From Acidimicrobiales bacterium (lineage in GTDB: Bacteria > Actinomycetota > Acidimicrobiia > Acidimicrobiales > RAAP-2): a stretch of 64,000 bases of DNA. The notes beneath the pieces were generated by a model. That model made no database searches. It had not been told where the DNA came from and was given only the letters and a program-made list of their open reading frames with translations. Every line of letters begins with the position of its first letter. The first letter of the stretch is position 1. Below, in pieces: positions 25,551 to 34,483 of this stretch. The position numbers and the translations under genes are program-made. The DNA is taken from the NCBI GenBank assembly GCA_015478655.1, contig JADMIJ010000004.1, positions 39,218-103,217 on the forward strand, given 5' to 3'.

Positions 25551-26039
25551 ATGAAGGGCTACGTACTCTCGGTTGAACGACTGATCCGCGCTGATCCCGA
25601 GGTGATTTTCGATGTGCTGTCAGACCCCGGCAAGCACTCGCTCATCGATGGTTCGGGGATGCTCCAAGGCGTGGCGGAGGCCGAGCCTCGACGGCTTGCT
25701 CTCGGGGTGACCTTCGGGATGGGCATGAAATTGGGGGTCTCCTACTCGACGGTCAACACGGTGGTGGAATTCGAGGAGAACCGGCGCATCAGCTGGCAGA
25801 CCGGGCCAAAGGGGCGGATGGGACGGGTGCTGGCCGGCCGGATCTGGCGCTACAGCCTCGAACCCGGCGACGGCGGAACCCTGGTACGGGAGTCCTGGGA
25901 CATCACACCCGATCATCAGCGGGTGCTGCTCAAGCTCGGCAACATCTACTGGAACAAGACCCGCCGGGACATGGAGCGGACCCTCGAGCGACTCGACGCG
26001 CTGGTCGCCGGATCCACCCACACCGACGAGGTGCCCTGA
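25551..26039 (+). CDS. SRPBCC (START-like) ligand-binding protein
   Basis: 162 residues. ERLIRADPEVIFDVLSDPGKHSLIDGSG is the N-terminal beta-alpha-alpha opening of polyketide-cyclase/dehydrase-type SRPBCC proteins. WRYSLEPGDGGTLVRESWD gives two late strands, and KTRRDMERTLERLDALV is the long C-terminal helix. These proteins bind hydrophobic ligands in a deep cavity. The start at 25551 follows GGAGG with good spacing. It is probably in the same unit as the upstream SDR. Confidence 0.82.
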   Translation: MKGYVLSVERLIRADPEVIFDVLSDPGKHSLIDGSGMLQGVAEAEPRRLALGVTFGMGMKLGVSYSTVNTVVEFEENRRISWQTGPKGRMGRVLAGRIWRYSLEPGDGGTLVRESWDITPDHQRVLLKLGNIYWNKTRRDMERTLERLDALVAGSTHTDEVP

Positions 26040-26120
26040 CGCAGCCACCCCTGGGTCGGGGAGGTTCCCGAGCCTCATCGGGGCCCTCCGGGCACGCATG
26101 CCCGTGGAAAAGGGGAGCGC

Positions 26121-26915
26121 TCAGCCGGTGGTGGCGATGCCCCCATCGACGGGAATGATGGCTCCGGTGAGATATGCGCCGGCCCGTGAGGCGAGAAAGA
26201 TGGCCACGCCGGCCATGTCGTCCGGTCGACCGATGCGCCGCATGGGGGCGGATGCGGCGATCTGATCTCCGAATGCCTCGAGCGTCGCCGCCATCATCTT
26301 GGACTCGAAGGGACCAGGTGCCACCGCGTTGACCGTGATGGTCGGGGCCAGTCGCTTGGCCAGGTGCCGGGTGAGCTGGTGGACCGCCGCTTTGGATGCC
26401 GAGTACGAATAGGACTCGAGCACCGGGACGTGGATGCCGTCGATGGAGCCGATGTTGATGACCCGAGAGGGTTGGTCCGGAGCGGCAGCGGCCTCGAGCA
26501 GGGGCAGGAAGTACTTGGTCGTGTGGAAGATCCCCTGGACGTTGAGGTTGAGCACTCGGTCCCACGAGGCGGTGTCATGCTCGACGAGCGGTGCTCCCCA
26601 GGTGGCCCCGGCGTTGTTGACCAGGACATCGACGTGCGGATGGTCATGTCCCACCGCGTCGGCCAGCCAACGCGCCCCTTGTTCGGTGGACAGGTCGGCG
26701 GCTATTCCCGAGCAGGCCCCGTAGCGGGACAGTTCGGCGACTGCGGCCTCTACGGCGTCGGCCTTCCGGGAGGCCACGACGACCGTGGCGCCGGCCGCCA
26801 CGAAGCCGCCGGCGATCATGTACCCGATGCCTCGGGTGCCACCGGTTACCACGACGGTCTTCCCCTCGACGGAGAAGAGGTCGGCCGGAGGAGTGGGTGC
26901 CGAAGGTTCGCTCAT
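26121..26915 (-). CDS. SDR-family oxidoreductase (3-oxoacyl-ACP reductase-like)
   Basis: 264 residues. TGGTRGIGYMIAGGF is the glycine-rich NADP(H) site, with Arg in ASRKADA favouring NADP. NNAGATWG, INIGSIDG (catalytic Ser) and YSYSASKAAVHQL (Tyr and Lys) follow, as does the APGPF and GRPDDMAGVAIFLAS tail of FabG-like SDRs. Substrate unknown. It is convergent with the SRPBCC gene and divergent from the acyl-CoA dehydrogenase; the two likely share a promoter region of 65 bp. Confidence 0.88.
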   Translation of the reverse strand: MSEPSAPTPPADLFSVEGKTVVVTGGTRGIGYMIAGGFVAAGATVVVASRKADAVEAAVAELSRYGACSGIAADLSTEQGARWLADAVGHDHPHVDVLVNNAGATWGAPLVEHDTASWDRVLNLNVQGIFHTTKYFLPLLEAAAAPDQPSRVINIGSIDGIHVPVLESYSYSASKAAVHQLTRHLAKRLAPTITVNAVAPGPFESKMMAATLEAFGDQIAASAPMRRIGRPDDMAGVAIFLASRAGAYLTGAIIPVDGGIATTG

Positions 26916-26980
26916 AGGTCACGACGGTATCCCAACCCAGTCGGCGGATTGTTATCGTGCTGGCGGAGAGGAGTTCGCCG

Positions 26981-28138
26981 ATGCACTTGGCACTGACCGA
27001 CGATCAGGAGGACCTCAAGAGCGAGTTGCGCTCGTACTTTGTCCGGCTGGTCGAGGAGGTGGAAGCGGACGGGACGGAAGCGTCGACGTACACCCGCTAC
27101 ATCCGGCGAATGGGGGAGGACGGCTGGTTGGGCCTGGGATGGCCGATCGAGTACGGCGGTCAGGCCCGTGGTCCCATCGATCAGATGATCTTCGTCGAGG
27201 AGTCGCACTGGGCCGGCGTCCCCCTCCCGCTACTGACCCTCAACAGTGTGGGGCCCACACTCATGACGCTGGGCACCGACGAGCAGAAGCAGCGCATCCT
27301 CCCCGGAATCCTGCGAGGGGTGGTTCACTTCTCCATCGGCTACACCGAGCCCACCGCCGGAACCGACCTGGCGTCCCTTCAGACACGGGCTGTCCGGGAC
27401 GGCGACGAGTACGTGATCAGTGGCGAAAAGCTCTACACCAGCGCCATTCAGTACGCGGACTATGTCTGGTTGGCGGCCCGGACGGATCCCGATGCCCCCA
27501 AGCACAAGGGCCTCTCGGTGTTCATCGTTCCCACGGACACACCCGGGTTCCACTGGACGCCCCTCCGCACCGTCGCCGGTGAGTTCACCAGCTCGACGTT
27601 CTATGACGACGTGCGGGTGCCGGCGGCCAACCTGGTTGGCGAGGAGAACCAGGGTTGGAAACTCATCACCAATCAACTGAACCACGAGCGTGTCGCCATC
27701 TGCCCCGTGTCCGGAATCCTGCGCAGCATCGCCGAGACACAGGCCTGGGCCCACCATCAAAAGCTGGCCGACGGGCGACGCATCATCGACCAGCAGTGGG
27801 TGCAACTGCACCTTGCCCGCGTCTGGGCCAAGGCCGAGTACCTCAAACTCCTCAACTGGAAGGTGGCCTGGGCATCCGACAAAGGGCTCAACCCGGCCGA
27901 CGCGTCAGCCACCAAGGTGTTCGGGACCGAGTTCGCGCTCGAGGCCTATCGCCTGCTCCTCGAGATCGTGGGTCAGGCCGGATATCTTCCCGAGGGCTCA
28001 CCGGGGGCGGTGCTCCAGGGGAGGCTGGAGCGGAACTCCCGCAGCCAGACCATCTTCACCTTCGGCGGTGGCACCAACGAGGTCCAGCGGGACATCATCG
28101 CCATGATCGGCCTGGGGATGCCCCGCGCCCCCCGATGA
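26981..28138 (+). CDS. Acyl-CoA dehydrogenase
   Basis: 385 residues with the standard order: N-terminal helical domain (HLALTDDQEDLKSEL), then the FAD/substrate-contact segment FSIGYTEPTAGTDLASLQT (about 125-143), then the beta domain and the C-terminal helical domain. A C-terminal FTFGGGTNEVQRDIIAMIGLG contains the usual FAD contact. The residue aligned with the catalytic Glu could not be assigned by eye. It resembles the steroid/branched-acyl (FadE-type) group common in actinobacteria. GGAGAGGAG precedes ATG 26981. Confidence 0.88.
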   Translation: MHLALTDDQEDLKSELRSYFVRLVEEVEADGTEASTYTRYIRRMGEDGWLGLGWPIEYGGQARGPIDQMIFVEESHWAGVPLPLLTLNSVGPTLMTLGTDEQKQRILPGILRGVVHFSIGYTEPTAGTDLASLQTRAVRDGDEYVISGEKLYTSAIQYADYVWLAARTDPDAPKHKGLSVFIVPTDTPGFHWTPLRTVAGEFTSSTFYDDVRVPAANLVGEENQGWKLITNQLNHERVAICPVSGILRSIAETQAWAHHQKLADGRRIIDQQWVQLHLARVWAKAEYLKLLNWKVAWASDKGLNPADASATKVFGTEFALEAYRLLLEIVGQAGYLPEGSPGAVLQGRLERNSRSQTIFTFGGGTNEVQRDIIAMIGLGMPRAPR

Positions 28139-28286
28139 GATTCGATCGCCAAGCCACGAGCCTGATCCGACCGCAGGGTGCTCGGCAACCGGTGGACATC
28201 GACTGATGGTCGACGCCATATGGCCGCCGGCCCCGGGCCGTTAGTCTGACCTCGAACAGGCGTGGATGGCGACAAAGGAGCCCACC

Positions 28287-28529
28287 GTGGACGACCAAGA
28301 GATCATCACCCGGATCGGCAACCTCGCGCATGAGGAGCAGCGACTCGAGGAGCAACATGTCGGCGAGGGCCTGTCTCCCGCCGACGAAGAGCGCTTGAAA
28401 GCCCTCGAGGTCACGCTGGACCGCATGTGGGACCTGCTCCGACAGCGCCGGGCCCTCCGGGCCGCGGGCCGCAGTCCGGAAGTGGCCACGGTGCGCCCCG
28501 AAGACACTGTCGAGGGATACCTGCAGTAG
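28287..28529 (+). CDS. DUF2630 family small protein
   Basis: 80 residues, charged and helical. ITRIGNLAHEEQRLEEQ, then RLKALEVTLDRMWDLLRQRR, then a VRPEDTVEGYLQ ending is the conserved DUF2630 pattern, which is widespread in actinobacteria. Function unknown. GTG 28287 is preferred over ATG 28266 because GGAG sits six bases ahead and the protein then matches family length. It lies between two catabolic genes. Confidence 0.8.
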   Translation: MDDQEIITRIGNLAHEEQRLEEQHVGEGLSPADEERLKALEVTLDRMWDLLRQRRALRAAGRSPEVATVRPEDTVEGYLQ

Positions 28530-28637
28530 GCGGTCGCTTGGTTCCCGGGTGCGGCTCCGCTCCAGTGACCTACGCTGTGCCGGCCGGTGGCGGCGGGAAG
28601 ACCGCTCCTTGCATGCCGCCCGCCGGGGAGGAGCCCG

Positions 28638-29426
28638 ATGAGCACAGCATCGGTCAATGGTCAGCGGATCGCCTACGACGACACCGGAGGTGACGGTCCT
28701 CCCGTCATCCTGGCCCACGGCTTCCTGATGGATCGATCGATGTTCACCCCCCAGGTAGAGGCGTTGCGTCATCGCTACCGGGTGATCACCTGGGACGCAC
28801 GGGGATTCGGCGACACCGAGTACGACAACCGGCCGTTCACCTACTGGGATCTGGCCGGGGACTGCGTCGGCCTCCTCGACCACTTGGGCCTCGATCAGGC
28901 CGTGGTCGGAGGTATGTCTCAAGGGGGCTTCGTTGCCCTGCGGGTCGCCCTCAACGCCCCCGGACGAGTGCAGGCGCTCGTCCTTCTGGATAGCCAGGCG
29001 GGGACCGAGGATCCTGAGGTGGTTCCCCTCTACCAGGGGATGTTGGACGAATGGGTGGCCAAGGGCCCCTCCGATGAGATCGCGTCGGCGGCCGCCGGGC
29101 TCATCCTGGGGGAGCCCGGGCTGAACGAGACGTGGATCGCCCGCTGGAAGGCCCGTCCCCACCAGTCGATCGCCCTGCCGGGGCAGACCCTCATCACCAG
29201 GGACGACATCACCGGCCGACTGGGCGAGATCTCGGTTCCCGCCCTGGTGCTCCATGGCACCGCCGACGTTTCCATCACCATGGACAAGGCGGAGGCACTG
29301 GCCGGGGGCCTACCCGGCTGCACCGGAGTGGTGACAATCGTTGGCGGCACGCACTCGGCCAATCTCACCCACCCCGCTCCGGTCAACGAGGCGATCCTGG
29401 CGTTCCTCGACGCGCTGTCCCGGTAG
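28638..29426 (+). CDS. Alpha/beta hydrolase
   Basis: 262 residues. The oxyanion region is LAHGFLMD, the nucleophile elbow GGMSQGGFVAL (Ser about 97), the acid is in LHGTADVSI and the His in GGTHSANLTHP. WDARGFGDTEY is the usual loop after strand 4. Relatives include 3-oxoadipate enol-lactonase and haloalkane dehalogenase-like hydrolases, so the substrate is open. GGGGAGGAG precedes ATG 28638. Confidence 0.87.
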   Translation: MSTASVNGQRIAYDDTGGDGPPVILAHGFLMDRSMFTPQVEALRHRYRVITWDARGFGDTEYDNRPFTYWDLAGDCVGLLDHLGLDQAVVGGMSQGGFVALRVALNAPGRVQALVLLDSQAGTEDPEVVPLYQGMLDEWVAKGPSDEIASAAAGLILGEPGLNETWIARWKARPHQSIALPGQTLITRDDITGRLGEISVPALVLHGTADVSITMDKAEALAGGLPGCTGVVTIVGGTHSANLTHPAPVNEAILAFLDALSR

Positions 29427-29435
29427 CTGAGCCTC

Positions 29436-29460
29436 CATCCGGGACGACACCGCCCGGATG
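29436..29460. terminator. Perfect hairpin between convergent genes
   Basis: CATCCGGG (29436-29443) and CCCGGATG (29453-29460) pair over 8 bp around a 9-nt loop, exactly between two convergent stop codons (29426 and 29470). It has no T-run, but location and symmetry fit a bidirectional terminator. Confidence 0.5.
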
Positions 29461-29469
29461 CCGGCCGGT

Positions 29470-31146
29470 CTATTTGGCCGCGATGCCCGAAGCTACCGGC
29501 AGGGCCAGGTGGATCTGGGTGAAATCGACGCTGCCGCCGAGTTGGGGTTGGCTGTAGGCCACCGTGGTCGCCACCAGTTGCAGCTCCAGACGGGAACTGG
29601 GCGTGGCCGTGAAGGCCACCATCTCGAGGGGAACAGTGGTCGTGTGGGATCGACCGTCGAGGGTCACCGCGATCGGGGTGATCTGGTTGCCGAGCACCAG
29701 GCCCGTGTTTTCATCCACCAGTTGGGCGAATACCCGCGTTGGTCGCGGGCCCGTGGGAGTGGTGCCCTGGTAGGTCAGCCCCAGTTGGGGTGCACCCACC
29801 ACGACCGCGGACCGGTCTCGGACCGAGACGGCGACATCGACTGCGTTGGCCGCCCTGGCCGGGGTGATCGGCCCCACCAGAGAGGCGAGGAGTTGAGAAT
29901 TCCCCGAGGTATTGACCGGACCGGAGCCACCACTGGCCACCATCGCCAGCGTCCCGTGCCCGTCGGCGGTGATCGGGACGCCGGCCGGTAGCGGGTAGCT
30001 GGGGGCCGAATAGCCGGTGCCGTTCTGGTCGACGAATCGGAAGCCGGGGCCGGTATCGACCGGTGTGCGGCGCACGTAACGATCGAGCCAGGCGATGGTT
30101 GCGGTCCCCGGCAGCTGTTGGTCGCCCCCGGGTGTGAGACACACGCCGTGGCCACCGCAGAACCACAGCATCGAGGTGGGAATGCCCCGCTGCCTCAGGA
30201 TCTCGTAGTTGGTCACACCCTCTTGGAGGGTGAAGAGGGTGTCCACGGTGCCCTGCACGATGAGGGTGGGGACCTTGATATCGGCCACGTGGGCACCGGG
30301 TCCCCGGTCGGCGAACCAGGCTTGCTCGGCCTCGGTGATCATGCCCGTCGAGTCACCCGTGTGCTGGGCCTGGAACACCAGCGGGTCGACATGGTCGTTG
30401 GAGGACAGGCTGGACAGAATGCCGGACCACCCGGACTTGACCGTGTCCGCCTTGTTCAGGCTGGTGACCAGCGAGTGCCAGGCGATGGTGGGCACGATGG
30501 CGTCCACCCGGCAGTCGATGCCCGCAGTCACCAATTGGATGCCGCCCCCGTACGATCCGCCGACCATGCCCATCCGAGGGTCGCCGATGGCGTCGAGCTG
30601 CACGCCGGGCCGGGTGGCGACCCAGCTGATCAGCGCGCTGACATCTCGACCCTCGAAGCTGGCGCTGTCGACCTCGGCGCTTCCGCCGGACTTCCCGAAT
30701 CCACGGGGATCCCAGGTGAGCACGTTGTAGCCGGCTCCACGGAGATCCTTGATCGCCAGGCCGCCCACCACCCCCGATCCCTGGGTGTCGGTGTCGCCAC
30801 TCAGGCTCCATCCCGGCCCCATGAGAACGGTCGGGGCGGTCTTCCCGGTGGCAACGCCGACCGGGAACCAGTGCGCTCTGATCGCCGTGCCGTCGAACGA
30901 CGTGACGTCCCAGTCGCTCGGCGTGCCGGCCACCGGTGTCGGCGTGCCGGCCACCGGTGTGGCCACGACCGACCCGGCCGACTGGGGCGGATGGCAGGAG
31001 GTGCTGGTCAGCGCCTGGCCCCCGCCCGCTCCGGTGGAGGAGGGCGCCTGGCCGGTTGAGGCCGAGCACGCCGAGAGCGCCACCGCCAACAGAATGGTCA
31101 TGGCGGCCAGGCTGCTCGCAGCCCTTCGGCCGGAACGGACGGTCAC
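29470..31146 (-). CDS. Lipoprotein CocE/NonD-type serine hydrolase (peptidase S15-like)
   Basis: About 558 residues from the GTG at 31146, which follows GAGGGGGG. The lipobox VALSAC is near residue 25, so it is membrane-anchored outside the cell. The X-Pro dipeptidyl-peptidase/CocE fold shows TWDPRGFGKSGG, a nucleophile elbow MVGGSYGGGI, the acid in VQGTVDTLF and His in CGGHGVCL. A C-terminal jelly-roll beta domain of about 150 residues follows, as in the family. Likely reaction: hydrolysis of an ester or peptide. A 21-bp tandem duplication at 30920-30961 encodes a repeated GTPTPVA-type linker. The open frame extends to 31647 but overlaps the divergent MFS gene. Confidence 0.82.
   Translation of the reverse strand: MTVRSGRRAASSLAAMTILLAVALSACSASTGQAPSSTGAGGGQALTSTSCHPPQSAGSVVATPVAGTPTPVAGTPSDWDVTSFDGTAIRAHWFPVGVATGKTAPTVLMGPGWSLSGDTDTQGSGVVGGLAIKDLRGAGYNVLTWDPRGFGKSGGSAEVDSASFEGRDVSALISWVATRPGVQLDAIGDPRMGMVGGSYGGGIQLVTAGIDCRVDAIVPTIAWHSLVTSLNKADTVKSGWSGILSSLSSNDHVDPLVFQAQHTGDSTGMITEAEQAWFADRGPGAHVADIKVPTLIVQGTVDTLFTLQEGVTNYEILRQRGIPTSMLWFCGGHGVCLTPGGDQQLPGTATIAWLDRYVRRTPVDTGPGFRFVDQNGTGYSAPSYPLPAGVPITADGHGTLAMVASGGSGPVNTSGNSQLLASLVGPITPARAANAVDVAVSVRDRSAVVVGAPQLGLTYQGTTPTGPRPTRVFAQLVDENTGLVLGNQITPIAVTLDGRSHTTTVPLEMVAFTATPSSRLELQLVATTVAYSQPQLGGSVDFTQIHLALPVASGIAAK
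30920..30961. repeat. 21-bp tandem duplication inside a linker
   Basis: Two copies of GGCGTGCCGGCCACCGGTGT plus one base lie head to tail, giving a repeated TPVAG linker between the lipobox and the catalytic domain of the S15-like lipoprotein. Probably a slippage product. Confidence 0.85.
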
Positions 31147-31327
31147 GGTTCCCCCCTCGTCTTCACGCACCGGAGTGTGGCCTTCCATTGCTGGGAAGGC
31201 AATCCATACTGGGATCGTCGGGTCTGGTGTCGAGCGGCTATCGACCGCGAACCACCCCCGCTCTCCACCCAGAGTGGATTTGATGGTGAACGCGTTGCGC
31301 GCTACGACCGGGGCGGTGAGTAGTGGA

Positions 31328-32809
31328 ATGAGCACGCTGATGGCCACCCGGAGCAACCGGGTGCGCTGGTGGTCACTGGTGGTGGTGTGCCTGGCCATGT
31401 TCATGAACGCCCTCGACTCCTCCATCGTGAACGTGGCACTGCCGGACATCCAGCGTGAACTCCACATCAGCCAGGGGAGCCTGACCTGGGTGGTGGATGC
31501 ATACCTCATCACCTTTGGGAGCTTCCTTCTGATGGCGGGCCGCCTCGGCGACCTGATCGGCCGCAAGAAGGTGTTCCTGGCCGGGATCGCGCTGTTCACC
31601 GTCTCGTCGATTGCCAGCGGAGTTGCCACCAGCCAGGGTCTGCTCATTGCCGGCCGGTTCGCTCAGGGGATCGGTGGCGCGTGCTCGTCGTCGGTGGTCA
31701 TCGCCATCATCGTCACCGAGTTCGCCGAGCCGGCCGAGCGGGCCAAGGCGATGAGTGCCTACATCTTCGTGGCCGTCGGGGGAGGTTCGATCGGGCTTCT
31801 GGTCGGCGGAGTGCTGACGCAGGCCCTGAGCTGGCACTGGATCTTCTTCATCAATGTGCCCATCGGAGTGATCACACTCGTCTTGGGCTCAGGTCTCATC
31901 GTCGAGAATGACGGCTTGGGGATCCGCAACGGTGTCGATATCACCGGGTCTGTGCTGGTCACGCTGGCGCTCATGTTGGGGATCTACGCCATCATCCAGG
32001 CCACCGCCTCTGGGTGGGCCTCGGTGCCCACTCTCGCCTGCGGTGGTGCCGCAGTTGTCCTGCTGGTCTCCTTCTTCCTCTTGGAGTCCAGGTTGAAGAA
32101 CCCGATCATGCCGTTGCGTATCTTGCGAATTCGAACGCTTGCCGACTCCAGCATCATCCGAGGACTCTTGGCCACGGGCATGTACACGACCTTCTTCCTC
32201 GGTGCCCTGTACCTCGAGAAGGTCCGGGGCTACAGCCCGATCCGAACGGGTCTGGCGTTCCTCCCCATCGCCTTGACCATGGGAGTGCTCTCGGTCGGCA
32301 TCACCGCCCGCCTGGTGCTCTGATTCGGGACCAAGCGAGTCCTCATCCCGGGCATGGTGGCGGCCACGATCGGGGTGCTGTTGCTGGCCCAGGCAGGTCA
32401 GAACGCCCACTTCACGACGGTCCTCTTCCCCGCCTTCCTGCTGATCGGTCTTGGGGCAGGAACATCGTTCATGCCCTTGCTGTCGATCGCCATGGCCGAC
32501 GTGCCCACCGCCGACGCCGGATTGGGGTCGGGTATCGTCAACGTGTCGATGCAGATGGCGGCCGCACTCGGCTTGGCTGTGCTGGGCACCGTGGCGACCA
32601 ATCACACCCGGCAACTGATCGCCTCCGGCCACCCGGAACCAGCAGCACTGACCGCCGGCTATCAGCTGGCGTTTCTGATCGCCGCCCTCTGTGTGGGCGT
32701 CGGGACGCTGGTGGCGCTGTTCCGGCTGAACGGCCCGCCCCGCGGCGAGGACCGGCAGGCGCTTCGCGCCATGGAGCTGGAGAACGCCGCCGAGCCCATG
32801 GCTACGTGA
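31328..32809 (+). pseudogene. DHA2-family MFS transporter interrupted by one in-frame TGA
   Basis: A complete 14-helix DHA2 exporter of about 493 codons, except for a TGA at 32321-32323. Before it are MNALDSSIVNVALPDIQREL, WVVDAYLITFGSFLLMAGRL, GDLIGRKKVF and WHWIFFINVPIG. After it the same frame continues FGTKRVLIPGMVAATIG to the natural stop at 32809. The stop replaces a residue in RLVL-stop-FGTKRVL, where relatives usually have Arg, so a CGA-to-TGA change is the simplest cause. There is no frameshift. It would truncate the protein to about 331 residues, losing roughly four helices. Sequencing error is an alternative. ATG 31328 and GTG 31316 are possible starts. Confidence 0.85.
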
Positions 32810-33101
32810 TCTGACCCGGTGGCGTCGCATCGGTCGGCGTGGCGGGGCACCCGCAAGCCTGTGACCAGGAGTTGTCACGCACTGTTCAGCTTGTCCCCTA
32901 CGATTCGCCCGCCGGGCTCGTTGAGCAGGGTTCCGCCGCCAAGCTCCGAGCCCGGCACTATCGATGGCCGGCGCTGGATCCCGATTTGGGATCTCGACCG
33001 TCGCAGTTGAGTCGGTTCATCGGAGGTGCGGAGATGGTTGACGCAGCTGCCCCGCCCATAGTATGACGATCACGTCAGGTTCAGTGGGGGAGGGTGTGGC
33101 G

Positions 33102-34478
33102 ATGCTGGGTTCGGGGGTGGATCCTGGCGCTCCGGTCCGGAGGCGCCGTGCCCTCGCACTGTGCATCGTCGTGTTGATCGCGGGGTGCTCGGCGAACGCT
33201 TCGCAGGCGGGCAATCACACGGGCGGAACAACCGGCAAGCCGGGATACCTCGTGTACTGGGACCAGAACGAGGAAGTCGACTTTGCTTCGATGCCCTCCG
33301 GGCGTCAGGGCCAACTGATGCCGGCCTGGGACCTGAACGGCCAGATGTGCGTGCTCCCCGACGGCAGTGGCCGCTTCGTCGGGGGGTTGGACCCGACTCT
33401 TCCCAATCAGCGGAATCCCGGCGGGGTGAAGCCCTACAAAGAGCCCGCCATCGGAGAGGAGCTCAATCAGCGGAACGGCTCCTTCAGCGGTCGGGTGCTT
33501 TACGTGCCCGGTCCCTACAAGCTGCCGGGCCAGAGCGTCGGCGATGACTCGCCCCCGGACGCCTCGGGTGTCTTCAACGGCAACAGCACCTACACCGGCT
33601 GCGTGTTCACCCACGGTGGCAACCTGCTGGCCACCGACATCGGAACGGCACAGGGTACCTTTCCCGTACCGGACAATGGGCGCCTGGTGGAGTGGTTCGC
33701 TCCTTCGTACACGAGCTATTGCATCGTCGACGGCCCTACGGCCGGCGGTGTGGGTCCGCACCACGTCGATGGCACCGGTGGGCTGAGCCAGCCTGGCATG
33801 CTGGCACTCACCGACAACGGCGATGCCCTACTTCCCGAGGCGGGCAACGATCAGGTGTTGCGGGTCGACCACACCTCGCTGCCGGCCAGCGCCGCCGATT
33901 GCCCGGGCGGGCTCCTCCCGCAGGGCAAGCTTCGCACCTCGGTGTTCTTCCAGGGCTCATCGACCATGCTGCCCTTTCCCAACGGCGTCGCCCTGGACAA
34001 GACGTGTGACTGCTTTGCCGTCAGCAGCTTCTTCGGCAACCCGTCCATCGCCTGGTTCAGCCAGAGCGGACAACCCGAACCAGGTCGTCCCCCCGTTCCC
34101 GGTGAGACCCTGGCGCAACTCGGGCTGGACCCGACCGGCTACAACCCCTTCGGGTTGGCGTTCGCCCCCGACGGAACGCTGTACTTCGTTGACATCCACA
34201 TCACGTGCAAGAACAACAACCTGGCAGATGGGTGCGGGCCCCAGGACTACGGCGGTCGAGTCATGCGGGTGAGCTTCACCGACCATCGACCGGGGACTCC
34301 GTCGGTGGTCCATGCCGGCTTCGACTTCCCCACCAGCGTCACCGTGTGCGTGCCCGCCGTCCAGTCGTGTCCCTACCCGACCGGCAAGATCGTGTCCCCG
34401 GCCTCCGGCCCGTCCGAGAACGGTCTTCCCCCGGTCGGCCCTGCCACGCAGCGGCCGGCGACGTCGGGCTTCGGCTAG
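33102..34478 (+). CDS. Lipoprotein with NHL/SMP-30-like beta-propeller
   Basis: 458 residues from ATG 33102, which follows GGGGGAGGG; an earlier ATG at 33063 lacks a ribosome site. RRRRALALCIVVLIAGCSA is a lipoprotein signal (Cys about 31). Repeated strands such as LALTDNGDALLPEAGNDQVLRV and GLAFAPDGTLYFVDIH are propeller-blade-like (NHL/SMP-30 type), with eight or more Cys (for example KTCDCFAV, HITCKNNN, VQSCPYP) suited to disulfides outside the cell. Function unknown. Its stop is only 5 bp before the next propeller lipoprotein, so they form an operon. Confidence 0.78.
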   Translation: MLGSGVDPGAPVRRRRALALCIVVLIAGCSANASQAGNHTGGTTGKPGYLVYWDQNEEVDFASMPSGRQGQLMPAWDLNGQMCVLPDGSGRFVGGLDPTLPNQRNPGGVKPYKEPAIGEELNQRNGSFSGRVLYVPGPYKLPGQSVGDDSPPDASGVFNGNSTYTGCVFTHGGNLLATDIGTAQGTFPVPDNGRLVEWFAPSYTSYCIVDGPTAGGVGPHHVDGTGGLSQPGMLALTDNGDALLPEAGNDQVLRVDHTSLPASAADCPGGLLPQGKLRTSVFFQGSSTMLPFPNGVALDKTCDCFAVSSFFGNPSIAWFSQSGQPEPGRPPVPGETLAQLGLDPTGYNPFGLAFAPDGTLYFVDIHITCKNNNLADGCGPQDYGGRVMRVSFTDHRPGTPSVVHAGFDFPTSVTVCVPAVQSCPYPTGKIVSPASGPSENGLPPVGPATQRPATSGFG

Positions 34479-34483
34479 ACGGG

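Noticed and set aside
26089..26104. CGGGCA/TGCCCG hairpin as terminator
   Set aside because: Short 6-bp stem without T-run; too common in high-GC DNA to support alone.
31147..31647. Upstream extension of the S15-like lipoprotein
   Set aside because: It overlaps the divergent MFS start region, and the lipobox lies just after the GTG at 31146.
32318..32326. TGA read as selenocysteine or programmed readthrough
   Set aside because: No SECIS-like hairpin or redox site context; MFS transporters have no selenocysteine.
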